Source: Phalacrocorax aristotelis
Taxonomy: Eukaryota; Chordata; Aves; Suliformes; Phalacrocoracidae
Direction of reading: 5' to 3'
DNA: 64,000 nt
Assembly (NCBI RefSeq): GCF_949628215.1
Contig: NC_134281.1
Span: forward strand, 40,408,512 to 40,472,511
Every line of letters starts with the position of its first letter. Within the stretch, counting starts at the first letter, position 1. The notes beneath the pieces are model-generated. The model had not been told where the DNA came from. It worked only from the letters and a program-made list of their open reading frames with translations, and did not search any database. The position numbers were made by a program, and so were the translations under genes. This document shows, in pieces, positions 12,262-33,500 of this stretch.

Positions 12262-15200
12262 TCTGAAAATAAGCATGAAGCTATTAGTAACCAAAAATTT
12301 CTATATGCTTTTTATATGGGAAACTAATGACATGCGTATTGTTTTTTAAAGTCTGTTCAGGAGTTTGTGCCTTTTATTGTAGTTTGTGTAGGTTTTTAAA
12401 TATCTGTATGTTGTGAATAAGTGCCTTTCTTGTATATAAAAATATTTGTCTTTAAACAAAACAATGTTCTTTGAGTTTGGGACTAATTTAAAAGTTGGTT
12501 CTGTTGTTTCCAAGGGAGCCAGAATTTCACCATAAATAATTATCTGACTCCATAAAATACTTCTGTTCATCTAATCTGTAGAATTCACATAAGCTCTTGT
12601 ATATTTACTTATATGAAAAGTCTCAGGTATATTTCTGACATCTTCATGGAAAACTTATTTTGAATCTATCACATGAAGTAACAACAAATAGAATCAGAAT
12701 GCACTAAATTTCCCTATTTTGTTTCCAGAGTTAGGGGTTTGTTTATTAATTCTGATGGGGCCAAGGCTCTCCCACAAGGGTGTAAATCTGCATGAGTGTT
12801 TCTGCGAGAGAAAAGTCAAAGGAAGTGTTTTCATAAAGGAGTTCCCAGCTTAATATTTAGGCAGATATGCTCCAGGCAAAGAACTAAGAAGTCACAAGTA
12901 GTGAATGATGTTAGTGTTCAATACTGGGCTTGGAGAGAAGTGGGTGCTTCTCTTCCCCCATATTTGTACCTAACAAAAGAAGCCTGAAATCCTCCATTTG
13001 TTTTCCCAAACGGACACTGATAACACGTAGGGGTAAAGCTTGGACAGTCATGGGAATTTTAAATAAGAGATAATGCAAAAAATATCCCTTTCCTCTTCAC
13101 AGGGTAAAAATAGCATGGTATAGCAAAAAGATGGATGAGCCCTTAAGGATCCAATAAAACATTGTTTGTACTAAAAGTATTGTTGTGTTGGAAAGATGTG
13201 ATTTGTAACTATAGTCAGCTGACGTGCCAAGCAAAAGCTCCCCCATGAGACCTAGGGATATTGCTGACCGTAATCTGGAACCATGACTGTTACGTACAGG
13301 AATGATTTCAAGTTACGTATATAAGGTTTTTCTAGAGCATGTCTTGCAAGGAGGAGTACTAATGGATCTGCCTCACAGTCTGAACATAGCTCTCATCACC
13401 TTGTCATCTCAGTCCGAAAGAGAGGAGAACATGACAACAGGGGTTAGAAAAGGTGCTGGTGAGGGTGCAGCTACACCTCCAGGCCGTTAGAAAGTGGAGG
13501 CATCAGTTGGTAAGTAATGCGAGTGAACTAACTCATTCAATATAAAGCAGCTGAATGTCCTTGGAGGGAACAAGGCCACCATGTTAAAACATAATTTCTG
13601 TAAACTGTCTTGTTAGTATCTAGTATTTTTTTTATATTCCAATACTGTGTCAAAACTATTCCTTACTAGTAAGGAGCAACATCATCTTTATGTATGTGTT
13701 AGTTGCACGGGCTTTTTTTAGCCATATACCTCAATTCAGGGTCATGAATGTTAACTGTATGTTGCTGTGCTTGAGCCTCTCAGATTTGTGGGATGACTTG
13801 GCTGTTGGGCCCACAGGCCAAGCTGTAACCTAAACTGATACTCGGGTGGGCTTCTTGCTGCATAATACTTTCACGCTGTTCTTCAGTTAAAGGTTTCTTT
13901 AAGTTCATGAATACTGGAATCGATAACGTTCCATACACTGAACCATTCTGCATTTGGAAGAGTGTTGAAATTGGGTTTTGCTGTGAGGAATTTGTCTGTG
14001 TTACAATTTCAGTTGTAATATTACTTTTAGATAAATCTTAAATACTCTGCTTATTTTGGCTGTATTTGCAGAAAAATGGAAGGGATGCGCTGCAAGCATT
14101 GGACTGCAGAAGAAGGTACCTTTGAACTCCCAATTTTGCTTTCACTTCAAGGGTTTTTTATTAAGCATTTTGTACTTTATGGAATCAGGTATTTTAGAGA
14201 TGAGTGCTTTTCCTCTGTGTGAGCTGTTTGATTGTCTGTTATCTTGTTCGATTGTCTTACACAGTTCTGAGCTGTGCAGTGTCGGAGTATCCATTTCGCT
14301 TTGTCACGTCTTGCTCATTCCTAGGACGAGAAACTGAATTCTAGTTGTACCTGCACTTGCAGGCTATTGCAGTAATTGTCACAAAACCAGTCATCAAAAT
14401 TAAAATTAAAGCAAATCTCAACTACTCATCTCTCTACCTGGTTTGGGTTTGTTTGGGTTTTTGGCCATCTAACGGGGAGGCTCCGTAACAGTCTTGTGCA
14501 AGTTCATACACTGTCAGGTACCTTGGTGTTACGAACGGTGCTTTGGTCTCAGTTGAGGATCATCACTTTTACATTTGGCGTCTTAGTACGTAACTGTGAT
14601 GGTCTGCAACTGTGAGGCTACGCTTTGGTTCTGTCAGGTTGTTCTCTCCTCCCTGGAAAAATGAGGTAAAACCGTCTTTCCATTCTGCATCTGATACTCT
14701 GTTGTGTATACACACAGTTATGTATGTACCAAATTAGCCTTTACGGGGTTGGGGGGTTGGTGCAGAAATTTTCTTTCTGGTAACTGGGGTGTATCTGGCA
14801 CAATACCTATTTTTCAGTATATCATTTTGCGCTTTTCCTTATGAGGAAGAAGGCTTTGTAAATGAAATACCAAGATTAGCCCGGTTTTAGCCAGTATTAG
14901 TAATGCTTTAATGTCCTGTAGATAACTTTATGCTTGCATAGTAGGTGACAGGCTTTCATCCTTTGTAACGCCCATAGTCAACTACTTTGAAAAATCCTGT
15001 ACCTCGTAAACTTGCCTCTCATTTTTCTCAGCCTGTTAAGTGCATGTAAACGCTTGATTTAGTTATGTGTTCCAGTCAAGCAACTTATTAGGTGAGAAGC
15101 TCACATTTCTTAGGATTTAGCTTTCAAATGACTGCCCTCATTATTCAGAGTTCTTGATCCATGTTATTTAATGTTACCTTCTAAGGTCTTGATAGAACTT

Positions 15201-16317
15201 AACAAAAACATGAGTAAATAGACAAACTGACTAGCTAAGGGACAACTAAAACATTCCAAATTAATGACAGGTAGAAGTTCCATTTTAATCTAAACCTGTC
15301 TTGGAGCTATCATTTTCTCTTGAGTGAGATTTTTCTTTTTTTACAGGGAGCTTTTTATAATTTTTTTATATTGCGAATATGCCCCACACCATACCATACA
15401 TGCTGCTGGGGAGGATTCTGCACTAGAGGCTTAGGCAATAGTTTTACTGGGCTTTGGTCCCTTCCTCCACTCGGAGGGGGTGGGGTGGGCAGGGGCTTAC
15501 AGTCTGGTTCTCAATTTTCAGTCTCATAAAAGGCTGTGTGTGCGCACACACTGTGGCTGTTTAACTTTTATTATGCAAAAATCAACCTCATATAAACTGT
15601 TTAGACTCCCTTTTAAACCCACTTGAAATAGACTATGTTTATTTAGAAACCTGTTCAGCAGAGATGTAATTCCCAGCTCTGGTTAGCTCCCTAAATACTG
15701 TCTTGGGAAATGAGAAGCTGTTCCCTCAGCGTGTGGCCGATTCAGGGGCACTGCCATGGTAGGCTATTTGGGTTTTGAATATGTACTTACTGTTTGCATT
15801 CCCAGATTCAAAACTCTTTTCTCTTTTGCTTAAGTGTTTTACAGCTATTATTTGTGACTGCCATCTGCAGTGCCACCTGGCCTGCTGGCAACGGGAGGTA
15901 AAGACATTTGTTGCCTCCCTTCTCTGCACAGAAAGGCAGGATGAGATGCTGCTTCATGTGCTTAGCAGCACCTTTTTTGCTAATTAGTGCCAATAACTCC
16001 TTTTTCAGTTTTATTATTTGCTAGGGAAGAACACTTTTATAATGCAATGGTAGGTTATATGCTGTTTTATGCTGTTCTTGGTGTTAGTGTCAAACCAGAA
16101 GTTGCCTGCTCTGGTGCCAGCTGGTATGTGGTGGCACCTGCTGATTCCAAAAAAGCAACTGGTAGAAAACAGCCAGGATGTTACACGGATAAAATGTTAA
16201 TGGCTAATCTCAGTGCTGAGACGTGATGCAACTGTGTACTCCAAATTTAACTGCATGTGGGCAGCAGACAGATAGAAGTGGCAAAATAAATACTTTAAGG
16301 GGAGAGGGGGAGAGGCT
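12262..16317. other. DEPDC1-RPE65 intergenic, first part; no gene seen
   Basis: About 4 kb of AT-rich sequence. The longest open frames are under 100 codons, lack splice-linked partners and match nothing I recognise. No repeat family is recognised. Confidence 0.6.
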
Positions 16318-16690
16318 GAAAATCATAGGATCATAATTGTGGTGGGAAGGGAGCTTATTTAGTCCAAACCCTGTTTAAAAATGATCTAATTAAATCAGGT
16401 TACTTGGGGCAGGGTTTAGTCTTGATCACCTCCAAGCTCTGCAGCACAAAGTGTAATATCAGAGTGCTCTTTGAATTTTACCTTCCTGTACCTGTCTAAG
16501 GCATCAGGACCAAAGCTATCAGTGAGCAGCTCCTCTGGCTCGTCACTTCTGGCCCTGGGTCCCGGGAAGGGGGTCCTGGCAGGCAGACACCACCCAGGCA
16601 ATGGTGAGTGACAACAGAGGAGAGCTGCAGGGGCTGGATGGAGGCTGCCTGTGGTGGCCGTCCTTCTTCTAACTGTTGCTGCCAAATCTA
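16318..16690 (-). mobile_element. Old CR1 LINE 3' fragment, minus orientation
   Basis: The plus strand reads aatcataggatcata, then a gtggtgggaaggga stretch and agtccaaaccctg. This is the reverse complement of the CR1 3' end (tccaacc...attctatgatt). The following 100 bases resemble the CR1 3' untranslated region in reverse (ggttactt-gggcagggtttagtc and tgatcacctccaagctctgcag). The terminal repeats are degenerate, so the copy is old. The end near 16690 is a guess. Confidence 0.7.
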
Positions 16691-16823
16691 AAGGGCAGGA
16701 TTATGGTCAGTCCGGGTAAGATGCAGAAGGAGGAAAATTTGGCTGCTGGTGTGTGGGGCCGGGGACGTTTTTGGATCTCTGCCTCCTAAGCCACTGGAGG
16801 AGGATGGGGCCTGGGAAGATGCT

Positions 16824-16837
16824 GTTGCCATGGAAAC
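16824..16837 (+). promoter_or_regulatory. RFX X-box motif upstream of RPE65
   Basis: GTTGCCATGGAAAC differs from the palindromic X-box GTTGCCATGGCAAC at one base. It lies 1.7 kb before the RPE65 start codon. Nearby are GGATTA (OTX/CRX-type core) at 16698 and 16891 and CATCAAAG (TCF/LEF-type) at 16853. Function is inferred from motifs alone. Confidence 0.35.
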
Positions 16838-17652
16838 ACTGAATTTTCATGACATCAAAGATTAGGACACTGTTTTCAGTCATTGTCCTGGGATTAATTG
16901 GAAATCTCCATGTTATTTGGACTGCTAAGAGGCCTCTAGTTTGCACTGAAGTTTATACTGAATATATTTATTGCTAGGATGCTTCCATGGACAAATTACT
17001 GTATAATTAAGGTTGTTTAATATGCAGGGTTAATGGGAGGCCTCAGTCAAAGAGCTCATGAAGGCTCAACTCAGTATCTTGATTTTTGGTTAAAAGCCTT
17101 AGATGAACCCTCAGTCCAAAAGGAAACACTCTGTCTTGTGAATAGAAGACAGAAAGAAAGGAGGAGAAAAAAAAAAAACAAACCCAAACAACCAAACAAA
17201 AATGTGAGAGGGAAGCCAAACTTTCACTTAATGGTTCTAGTACATCTAACACAGGTGCTGTTTAATGTCTAATTTTCTCCTTTCACCACTGTTTTGATCA
17301 CTCCTGTTTGTATGGGAGAAGTGCCCAAAGGGTACTGGTATTATGAAATATCTTCATCCTGTACCATGGGCTACCCGTGAGAGGGAGAGCAGTAATCTTT
17401 CTAATCTTGTTAATCTTTGAAATTACTCCTTACACCACCATTGTTTTCATAAACATCTACTCTTACTAGAGGTGTTTATTAAGTGATCTTTGGGCTGTCT
17501 CTAACAGCAACTGCTGTGCTGCATATAAAACAAATGATGATTTTGAGTTTGACATCTTTCTGAGTGTCTAGGGCTGTTAACACCCTATGTAAAAATACTA
17601 CTTTATGTTCATTAGACTTAAGAAACCTGCCTTATACAGCAACTACAGCTGC

Positions 17653-17664
17653 TGGCACGTGCCA
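17653..17664. promoter_or_regulatory. Perfect 12-base palindrome with CACGTG E-box
   Basis: TGGCACGTGCCA is its own reverse complement, with the CACGTG core at 17656-17661. It lies about 0.9 kb upstream of the RPE65 start codon. CACGTG is bound by MITF/USF-type bHLH-zip factors, and MITF acts in retinal pigment epithelium. The link to this gene is inference. Confidence 0.35.
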
Positions 17665-18468
17665 CTGTACTGAAATACACTGAAGTATAGCAAGGGGGAG
17701 GAGAGGGGAAATAAGGGCCGTAAGCAGGTGGTGATGTACAGTGCCAGTAAAAGCAGCCATCACCGTTGCTCATCATCACCATGATGATGCTTCTTGATGC
17801 CCTCCTGGCTGGTAGGTAGCGGTTTAGCCTTGCAGTACTTGTACCAACGCGTGGAAGCTTTCAAAGACAGTCTGCTACAGAAGCCCAGGACGGAGGAAAA
17901 AACTGCTGGCTGATGTGTACACAAGGTAGGAATAATATTTGACACTGACATCTTATTTCTTAGTATCTCAAATGTCATGTCATTTCTAGGTGAAGCACTG
18001 ATCCTCGTTTTGCAAGCAGGCTGGTGCAGATGAGTGCTCTGTTACATGGGATTGAGATGGTTTTGCAAGAAGGAGCAGTTTCTTGCTGCCCTTGGTCTGT
18101 GTTGGAGCTGGGAAGGTCTCCCTGTGGCACAGGGCTGGTGGTGTGCCTATCGACAGAGAGCCGAGTGGCCATGCTGAGCACCCAGCATGTCACCTGGTGC
18201 AACTCCAGCGTGCTTCGTTTCATTCCTTTCTCTGGGTTTTTTTTTTTTTCCTGGTGATTTTCTTTTTTCCCCTCTGTAATCACTTCTGCTAGGGAAGAAT
18301 TTGGGTCTCAGAAAAATATTCAAAGCCCTTTTTTGTGCAAACAGCAAGACAAAACCTCTCAAAGCCTGGGGAGGATTTTGGTGGTGAAAGCCCACTCTGT
18401 TCCCAGGGCACACTCATTGGTGGGGGCGGTTTCGGGAGCAGGGCTCCCCTCAGCAGGGCTCAACGCTC

Positions 18469-18476
18469 TATAAATA
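18469..18476 (+). promoter_or_regulatory. RPE65: RPE65 TATA box
   Basis: TATAAATA lies 72 bases before the RPE65 ATG. Transcription would start near 18497-18502, leaving a 5' UTR of about 40 bases. A GC-box-like gggggcgg lies about 50 bases upstream of it. No CpG island is present, which fits a tissue-restricted TATA promoter. Confidence 0.75.
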
Positions 18477-18540
18477 CCCAGCACACGGCTCTCACTGCGT
18501 GCTTGGCTGCCAGAGGCTCAGGTCCTTTGTCAGGGAGAGA

Positions 18541-26549
<8,009 letters not shown>

Positions 26550-27285
26550 GGTTCTTCCAGCTCCAAAAAGGTGCGGTCTCTGTTTACAAGCACTCAGATG
26601 GCCTAAATTCCTTCAACATCGCTTTTTATTTGTAAGGGTACTTACTTAAGTATTTCAGTTTTGCTGGTGATTCTTCAAAATACTTAACCAGGTATTTTTC
26701 AGCTACACCCTTTGGCATAATTTCAAGATGTACAGTGCTAAGAACTATACAGGTGAAACAACACAAGTTTGGGGTGGTGGGGAGAGTGTTTTGGTTTTAG
26801 AAAATAAACTTTGCAGCTGTGGCAGAGTCAAAGATGCATGAAAGGGCACAGTATAAACTCAATACCTGTACACATGGTAACATTACATGGAACAGTCTCT
26901 ATGTCCTCTCATGTGCCTTGAGGTGATTTTTAGCCTGTACTGAAGTATTATGAATTTATATAATCTCCTTGGTCACTCCCTTAGTATCCTTCGAGCAATG
27001 CAAGTTGAGCCTTTCCATAGCTGCTTTGGAAATCCGAACCGGCATGCTGAGGGCTGTGTGGCAGGCAGCATTTTGTACTTTATTATGGCTGAAAACTGTA
27101 CACACTAGCTTATGTGTTATCTTTTGTCAAAGTGAAGTTTCTGGAGTTCTGGATTTCATACTAAAACATAAATGTGAAAAAAATCAAGCAATTGTTATGG
27201 CTTGGGACGAATTTGCTTCCTTAGTGTGCTATAGACTCTCAGCTTAATCCTTCCTTTTCATTAAATAAATATTCCACTAATGTAG
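26550..27285 (+). terminator. RPE65: RPE65 3' UTR with candidate poly(A) signals
   Basis: AATAAA occurs at 26803-26808 and 27264-27269. The second one lies about 90 bases from the poly(A) signal of the opposing minus-strand gene. Which signal is used is not determinable here. Confidence 0.5.
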
Positions 27286-27356
27286 TAAGAGGCTATGGTT
27301 CAAATATGCTAATAGACTTAAGAGTCCAGGATTCTTGTCTGCAATGGTTTAACACC

Positions 27357-27362
27357 TTTATT
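27357..27362 (-). terminator. Poly(A) signal of the MCCC2-like gene
   Basis: TTTATT on the plus strand is AATAAA on the minus strand, 94 bases past the stop codon of the carboxyltransferase-like gene. Cleavage would fall near 27335-27345. Confidence 0.6.
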
Positions 27363-27455
27363 AATGGTATCAAAGAATTAGAAAATCATTGACATTAAAG
27401 ATTTCTAGTACATGGTGCTAACTTTAAAAGGCTGATTATTTGAAAAAGGCTGCAG

Positions 27456-27539
27456 TCACATTCTGATGACAGGATGCCGATGCGGAGGTACGACCTGGTA
27501 CTTCTGCTGTTCTATAATATCTAAGCACTGTGCAATTAC
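27456..27539 (-). CDS. MCCC2-like terminal exon and stop
   Basis: Residues 585-611: [20 protein letters not shown] then RHPVIRM and TGA. Human MCCC2 also ends in (F)RM. Acceptor tttttaattag. The preceding intron is 1.7 kb. Confidence 0.85.
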   Translation of the reverse strand, partial: VIAQCLDIIEQQKYQVVPPHRHPVIRM

Positions 27540-30500
27540 CTAATTAAAAACAAAAGGCAATATGAGCAATGGGCCTCTGAAACAAAAAATTAGTAAAACT
27601 TACTAGTTACGCACTCATTCCATAAGGTATTTGTTCTTTTTTTTTTTTTTTGCAAAACAATGAACATTTAAAATGAACAGTCGTCGCTGTGGTGTTAGGG
27701 GAAACAGGTGTCAGTGCAAAGTACCACTGGGGCAGGGGAAATGTAAAGGAAGAAGTGTCCTCAGAATCCCAAATGCATTGCCTACAGAGGCCACTGAACC
27801 ATTATAAAGTCACTGTGGTGACAGGAGAACTACTTTTGTAATACTCCAATGAAAATACATTATGTAATAATCCATTTCTGTTATTACTTAGCTATGCTCC
27901 TAAGATTTCCAAACGCATATCAAAAATTAGCAGAACATCCTGCTCTTCTGCATCCACCTTTTTCTAAGAAGTCATCTTTCTTGGTCTTTTGTGACAACAG
28001 GAACTGAAAATACGAACTGGTTTTGGTCTTTAAAAACAAGATAATTTTCCATTAAGATTTTGGTAACTTTTATCATATGGTGCGTATAACAGTCCCCTTT
28101 GCCAAAACCTTTTGTATCTTGTTGGAAATCAAGAGTCATAGTAGGCATTTTCCTAATTTCACTGTGCACATTCCACTGCTACTGGAGCACACCTTGTCTT
28201 TTAATGCCCATTTTAAAAAAAAAAAAAAGGCACAATAAGGATCTGAATGAGTACCTGCTGCCAGTTCAGACAAAGCCAAATATAAGTTCCATTTCTTAGC
28301 AGGAACTGAGATAAAGTAGCAAAACAATATTGTAAAAAGCAGCTAAACATGCAAACATGAATTGTGGTGTGCTGGTGGAAACTGAGAGTAACAGTGATTC
28401 ATTTCAACTGTCACATATTTTCTTTCCATGTGTAGTTCTTAAAATACCTGAGAGGTAGTCTCTGGGCTCTAGTACAAGAAAATACTTCTCGTTGCTCTTC
28501 CATTATCAAAGTTCCCATAAACTCCACAGAAAATATTTAACACCTATGTAGTACCATAAATAGATACCATATTTAGAAGGATTAATTGATAGCAGGCTGT
28601 AATTGTGTTCTCTAAGTAAACAAGCTTCAGAATTGCAAAGAACATTAAGTATTGCTAACGAACAATACAACAAGGAAAAATAGAATACAAAGGTGGCAGC
28701 TTTCAGAAAGAATCTAATGGAGTGGATGTTTGCCAACTTAAAAACTAAATAAAAAGGGGGGGGGGGCATCCCAGATCTAAGTAGCAAATTACAAGCACAA
28801 AGAGAAAATAGCAAAAAGAAACATCCTAGGAAAAGGCAAGGAAACGATGTGAATGGTGAAGCACCTGAACTTAAAAAGAGTGAAGATATGGGTGATTAGG
28901 CAAGACTGAAAAAGAAAGGATTGAGATACAGAATCAAATGGTAAAGTCAATTAAGAGGTTCGGTGAGGACATGCTGTAGTCAAGTAACTAGAATTCAACA
29001 GAAACTTTTTGGATAGGCTAATGGGGAGGAGAAGAGATGAGAATTCCAAGTCTAAATGCCACAGAAAATGCAGCGGGAAGAGGGAGACCCAGTTCCGGGC
29101 ATCAGCATGCCGCTTGCCTTGGGCGAACCACAGGCTTGCGCATATGCTGCAAGACCCTTTTGAGATCCAAGGATTAAATGTACTGTAAAGAACATATAAG
29201 GAAAAACCCTACCTTTCTAGTATTTTGAGGTAGAATTACACCATCATCCCAGAGTCTGGCAGAGGAGTAAAATGCACTGCTTTCTGCCTCTAGCCTGGAA
29301 AGGACGGAGTATAAAAGAAGCTTAAAAGCAGAAAAATGTAATAAAAAAAAAAATCAGGCCGGTAAAACAAAATCATAGATGAAAAAGGCATATACTTCAA
29401 TTTCAAGTGAATGTGCAATATTACTGTTAAAATTAATTAGAATCCAGAAAATAATACAATAATACATAACCGATCTGATTATTGTGCAGTACAGACCATC
29501 CTCCACATTCAGAAGATAAGATGTTCTGCTGTATATTAAACAATCGCTTGATTTTGGGTTGCATGGTTTCAGGGGGGTGGGGGGGCTGGGTATTTTTTGT
29601 TGTTGGGGGTTGTTACTGTTTTGTTTTTGTGGGTGTTTTTGGTTTTTTGTTGTTTTGGGGGGTTTGGAGGGTTTGGGTTTTTTTAAGTCAAACATTTCTG
29701 TTTCCTTGAGAAGATCCTAAAAGCAGGTATGGAATTCCATGGGAATTTGAAATATTTTTCAGTAGATTCAGTTTTGCTTTATTTGTCTGGGATGTGCTGA
29801 TCTGTAAGACAAACAAAAGTAAGTAATTCAACTAATTAAATTCCAGCGCAACTGCAAAGGTTTATATTTAATGTCCTCACTTTTCTTTCAGACGTTTTAG
29901 CTCTGATTCATCTGCTGTACAGTCATTGTCCCCAGCTTGTGGGACTGTGCAGAAATGTCTTGAATCCACAAGAGCAACTCTTGCATTAGGCCACAAGAAC
30001 AGGAAGTTTGGACTGAATGATCTCCCACACTACAAAAAAAAGAAGGCACAGTAAAAACTCATTGAAATTAGTCACAAAAAGATGGCTCTAGGATAACACA
30101 ATGAAGTTCAAAGCAGAATGTAATAGTTTAATTTGTAAAGCATTAACAATACAGCTCCTTTACCATTACAGCTACAGCTCCTATATCAGTACAGACACCC
30201 TGCGGTAGCAACCATCATTATCCCCACTGCCTTCAATATTGCTATTTTATTATTTCATTTTTCCTCCAAGCATTTACATGCTTCATTATGAGCAAACAAA
30301 AAGCCCTACTGCACCTACTAGCAGCATGAACAGCACACATAGTAGCACAACTAAAGGAGACGTGCTCCTTGATCACTGAAAACAAACGACATGTGCTGAG
30401 AAAAAGGCAGGATCGGCTCCAAGTAGGGATATTTTCAGATAACCTGTTTTTTTAGAACTGGCTCTACATTCTTAGATGCAGAACAAATTTTCTATAATAA

Positions 30501-33500
30501 CATCTTGTGATGCATTTCTTACTTTAAAAGTAGCTAAAATAATGAATAGAGTTAAATGTATGTAACAACAGCTGACAGTTTTAAAAATAAAGTGCTGTGA
30601 AATCTTGGCAGAGTGTAGAAAGTCTATGACCAAACCCATTAGCGTTTAGGCTACCCGTACCATAACATAACTTTCACTCCCGTAACAGCCACCGATTACA
30701 ATGGTTATTTTGGGAACAGCAGCACAAGCAACAGCAGCCATCATGGAGGCCTGGGCTTTTAATCTGTTGGAGTGAGCCTCTGCCTGAAATGACAATAAAG
30801 ATTTTAGATCCTGTAAGTCTTTCTTCTATATTCCCTCCACTCCCACCAAACTTGTATTTCTAAAGCAGTTCTTTCCTTACAATTCTGTATGATCACTTAT
30901 TCCATAACAGTAAAACAGCATCATTAACTACAACAGCCCATTATGCACTTACTTTACAATGTAAATCAGCAAAACAATTATAACCAGTGTGCAAAAACCT
31001 ACAATACAGTGCAACCCTAGCTCTCCCAGGCATTAGCAAAGCTCAGGTACAACACAATTATCCCAGGCTTTGTCTTAAGTGCTGGTGACAGTTGGGAGGA
31101 ACAGGGCTGCAGAAACAATCTCTGCTCAGGCAATCTGAAGTAGACTCTACTGTGAGGCTCTCTGTAGCCCAGGACAAAACGTACTGTACTTCAATACCTT
31201 CACTCTTCTAAAAGAGAAATATCTATTTTTCTGTGGAGCACAGTGGTATTGGAAGAATCAACAGGCTTTGTTTCAATGTGAAAAGCACTATAAATCCTAA
31301 TTTTTACAGCTTGCATGCCAGCTGGACAGTACCATTTTAGGAAAGCACAGAGGCCTGCTTAAAATTAGAATAAACTGAGAATAAAGTAAGAACAAAGTGA
31401 TTATGAAGCTCCTTGGTTTAAACCATCTAGAGTGGTTTTAAAAAATTATCTTCCTAACAATAACTTTCAAAATGTAATCTTCAACAAAACAAGAAGTAGG
31501 TATTACTTGAATTAAGCACGTTGAATTAAAAATGCTATACCTGTGAGATGCTTGTTGGCTCTGCTGTATGTGGAGCAGTGTTTTGGAAAAAGAGGATGGG
31601 AACACTCCGCTGACTGCATAGCTGTACAAAATGGCTACCCTTGAGAGAAGCATCATGAGACAGCTCCCCATTGCTAGCCACTATCCCCACCAAGTGCCTA
31701 CAAAACAGATACATTAACATTTCCACTTTTCAACCCCAGAAATCATGAAACTATAGCTCATAATTTTCTGAAGAATGGAAACATAAATATCTGTACACAC
31801 ACACACAGAGATCTGCCCTTTTAAAGAAATTCAGAATGTAAAAGAATGCACTTATACATGCCATTTCACTCAAGGACCCTCACATACCTAACAAACAAGA
31901 AGTCTTACAGCACTCCTGATATGTAAAGCATGGACATATTAACATACCCAGAGGGCAGATAAAGCTACAGATGACCTGTCAGAGTTTACACTGCAAGACA
32001 ACGTACAAGGTGCCAGGACTCTGGGCTCTCTCTAATTCCTGTAACGTAACAGTCAATCTGAAAAGTTTACACTTTCAACCTAAAGAGGCTCTAAAAATAT
32101 ATTTTACTACCTTTTTTTGAAAAAAAAAAAAAATTATTTGACTGGGATGTTGTATGCTTCATGAATATGTTAATAATACAGTCTCCTGAATTATGCACAG
32201 CTTTTTGTATAGGTATTAGCCCCTCTCCATCATCTGGGAGAAGGGATAATAGCTTTCAATTCAGTTTGGGAAGGAACACTTAAAAATGCTGTTTCTTATT
32301 TCTTAAGGAATCTGCTGAGACTTCAATGTTCCAACTGTCTGGCTAGTAGTTTTTGTGAACAAACAGATCATTTCACAAGGCAATGAAAACCATTCATTTG
32401 TAATCACTCTTTGCTGTTATTGGCCTGAGATTCACTGCTCAGAGACAGAAGACCAGGCTTTCTAGAAGTATTTTATTATCAACTCTTGACTGATTCAGAA
32501 TTTTATAAACATTGTTACTGGAATACTATGAAACCTGATGATAATATGAAAGCTATTTAGACCAATACGTCCATACATTTTGATAGTGAAATATTATGGC
32601 CTTACCCTTCCACATGGCCAAATCCTGTTACTAATGTTGTTCCATAATTAGCCTTGAATTCCTGGAATCTGCTTCCATCCATCAGACGGCTCAGAATCTG
32701 CATTAAAAAAAAATACAGTCTTTCCTACACAAATTTAAGTGAAAATAGGATTGTTCTGCTAAAAGATATGCTCTGTTCAAATAGTAAGAAGACCTGTACA
32801 ATGCAAGAAGCCAACCTAAATGAACACAGAGGCCCTTTTATGTCTTACACTCTGCTTAATACTCAATATGCACAAAACAAAATTTGTGTTTACATTGGAT
32901 TACCAACCATGTATTTTGGGCCAAAGTTCAACTCCAAAATTATTTCAGTGTTACAGAGCAGTTGTTCATGTGCTTTACAATGTTGTAAAAAAAACCCCGC
33001 ATGTGCAGTTACAGTTTGTGTGCATAAGAAACACTCAGCAGCATACTGCTCATGCTTTTTACTGAACACAGTTTAAAATCTGCCTTCAAAGCTACACTGC
33101 TTTCTACAGTCAACCCCCTTAACTGTAGGAGCCTACCCCTGGAAAAGACAGTGGATTCACATCCTTGGAGACTGTTCTAGAAAAACACCATGAAAACAGT
33201 GTGGGCAGTTCTGCATGTCTCTGCTTACATATTAGCACCTGTCCCAGCCTCAAACACATTTAATTTGAGCTTTGTTGTTTCTTCCAGCAGTATTTTCATT
33301 AGTCATTTAAATTACACAAGCAAGTCTTTTACTTGGGGGGGAGGCAGGGGAAGCGGAAAACAGGACACTAAAGGGATGCACATTCTCAAGGCAGCCAACA
33401 CAGTACAAGACATACTGACATAACACCATCTCAAACACTGCATGGAAGCAGATGGGGAATCAGCTGGCATAATCCATAATTATCTTATTTCTAGCAGGTT

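Noticed and set aside
32654-33076. 140-codon plus-strand frame with many Cys
   Set aside because: It lies antisense to exon 8 and the adjacent intron of the MCCC2-like gene and resembles no family.
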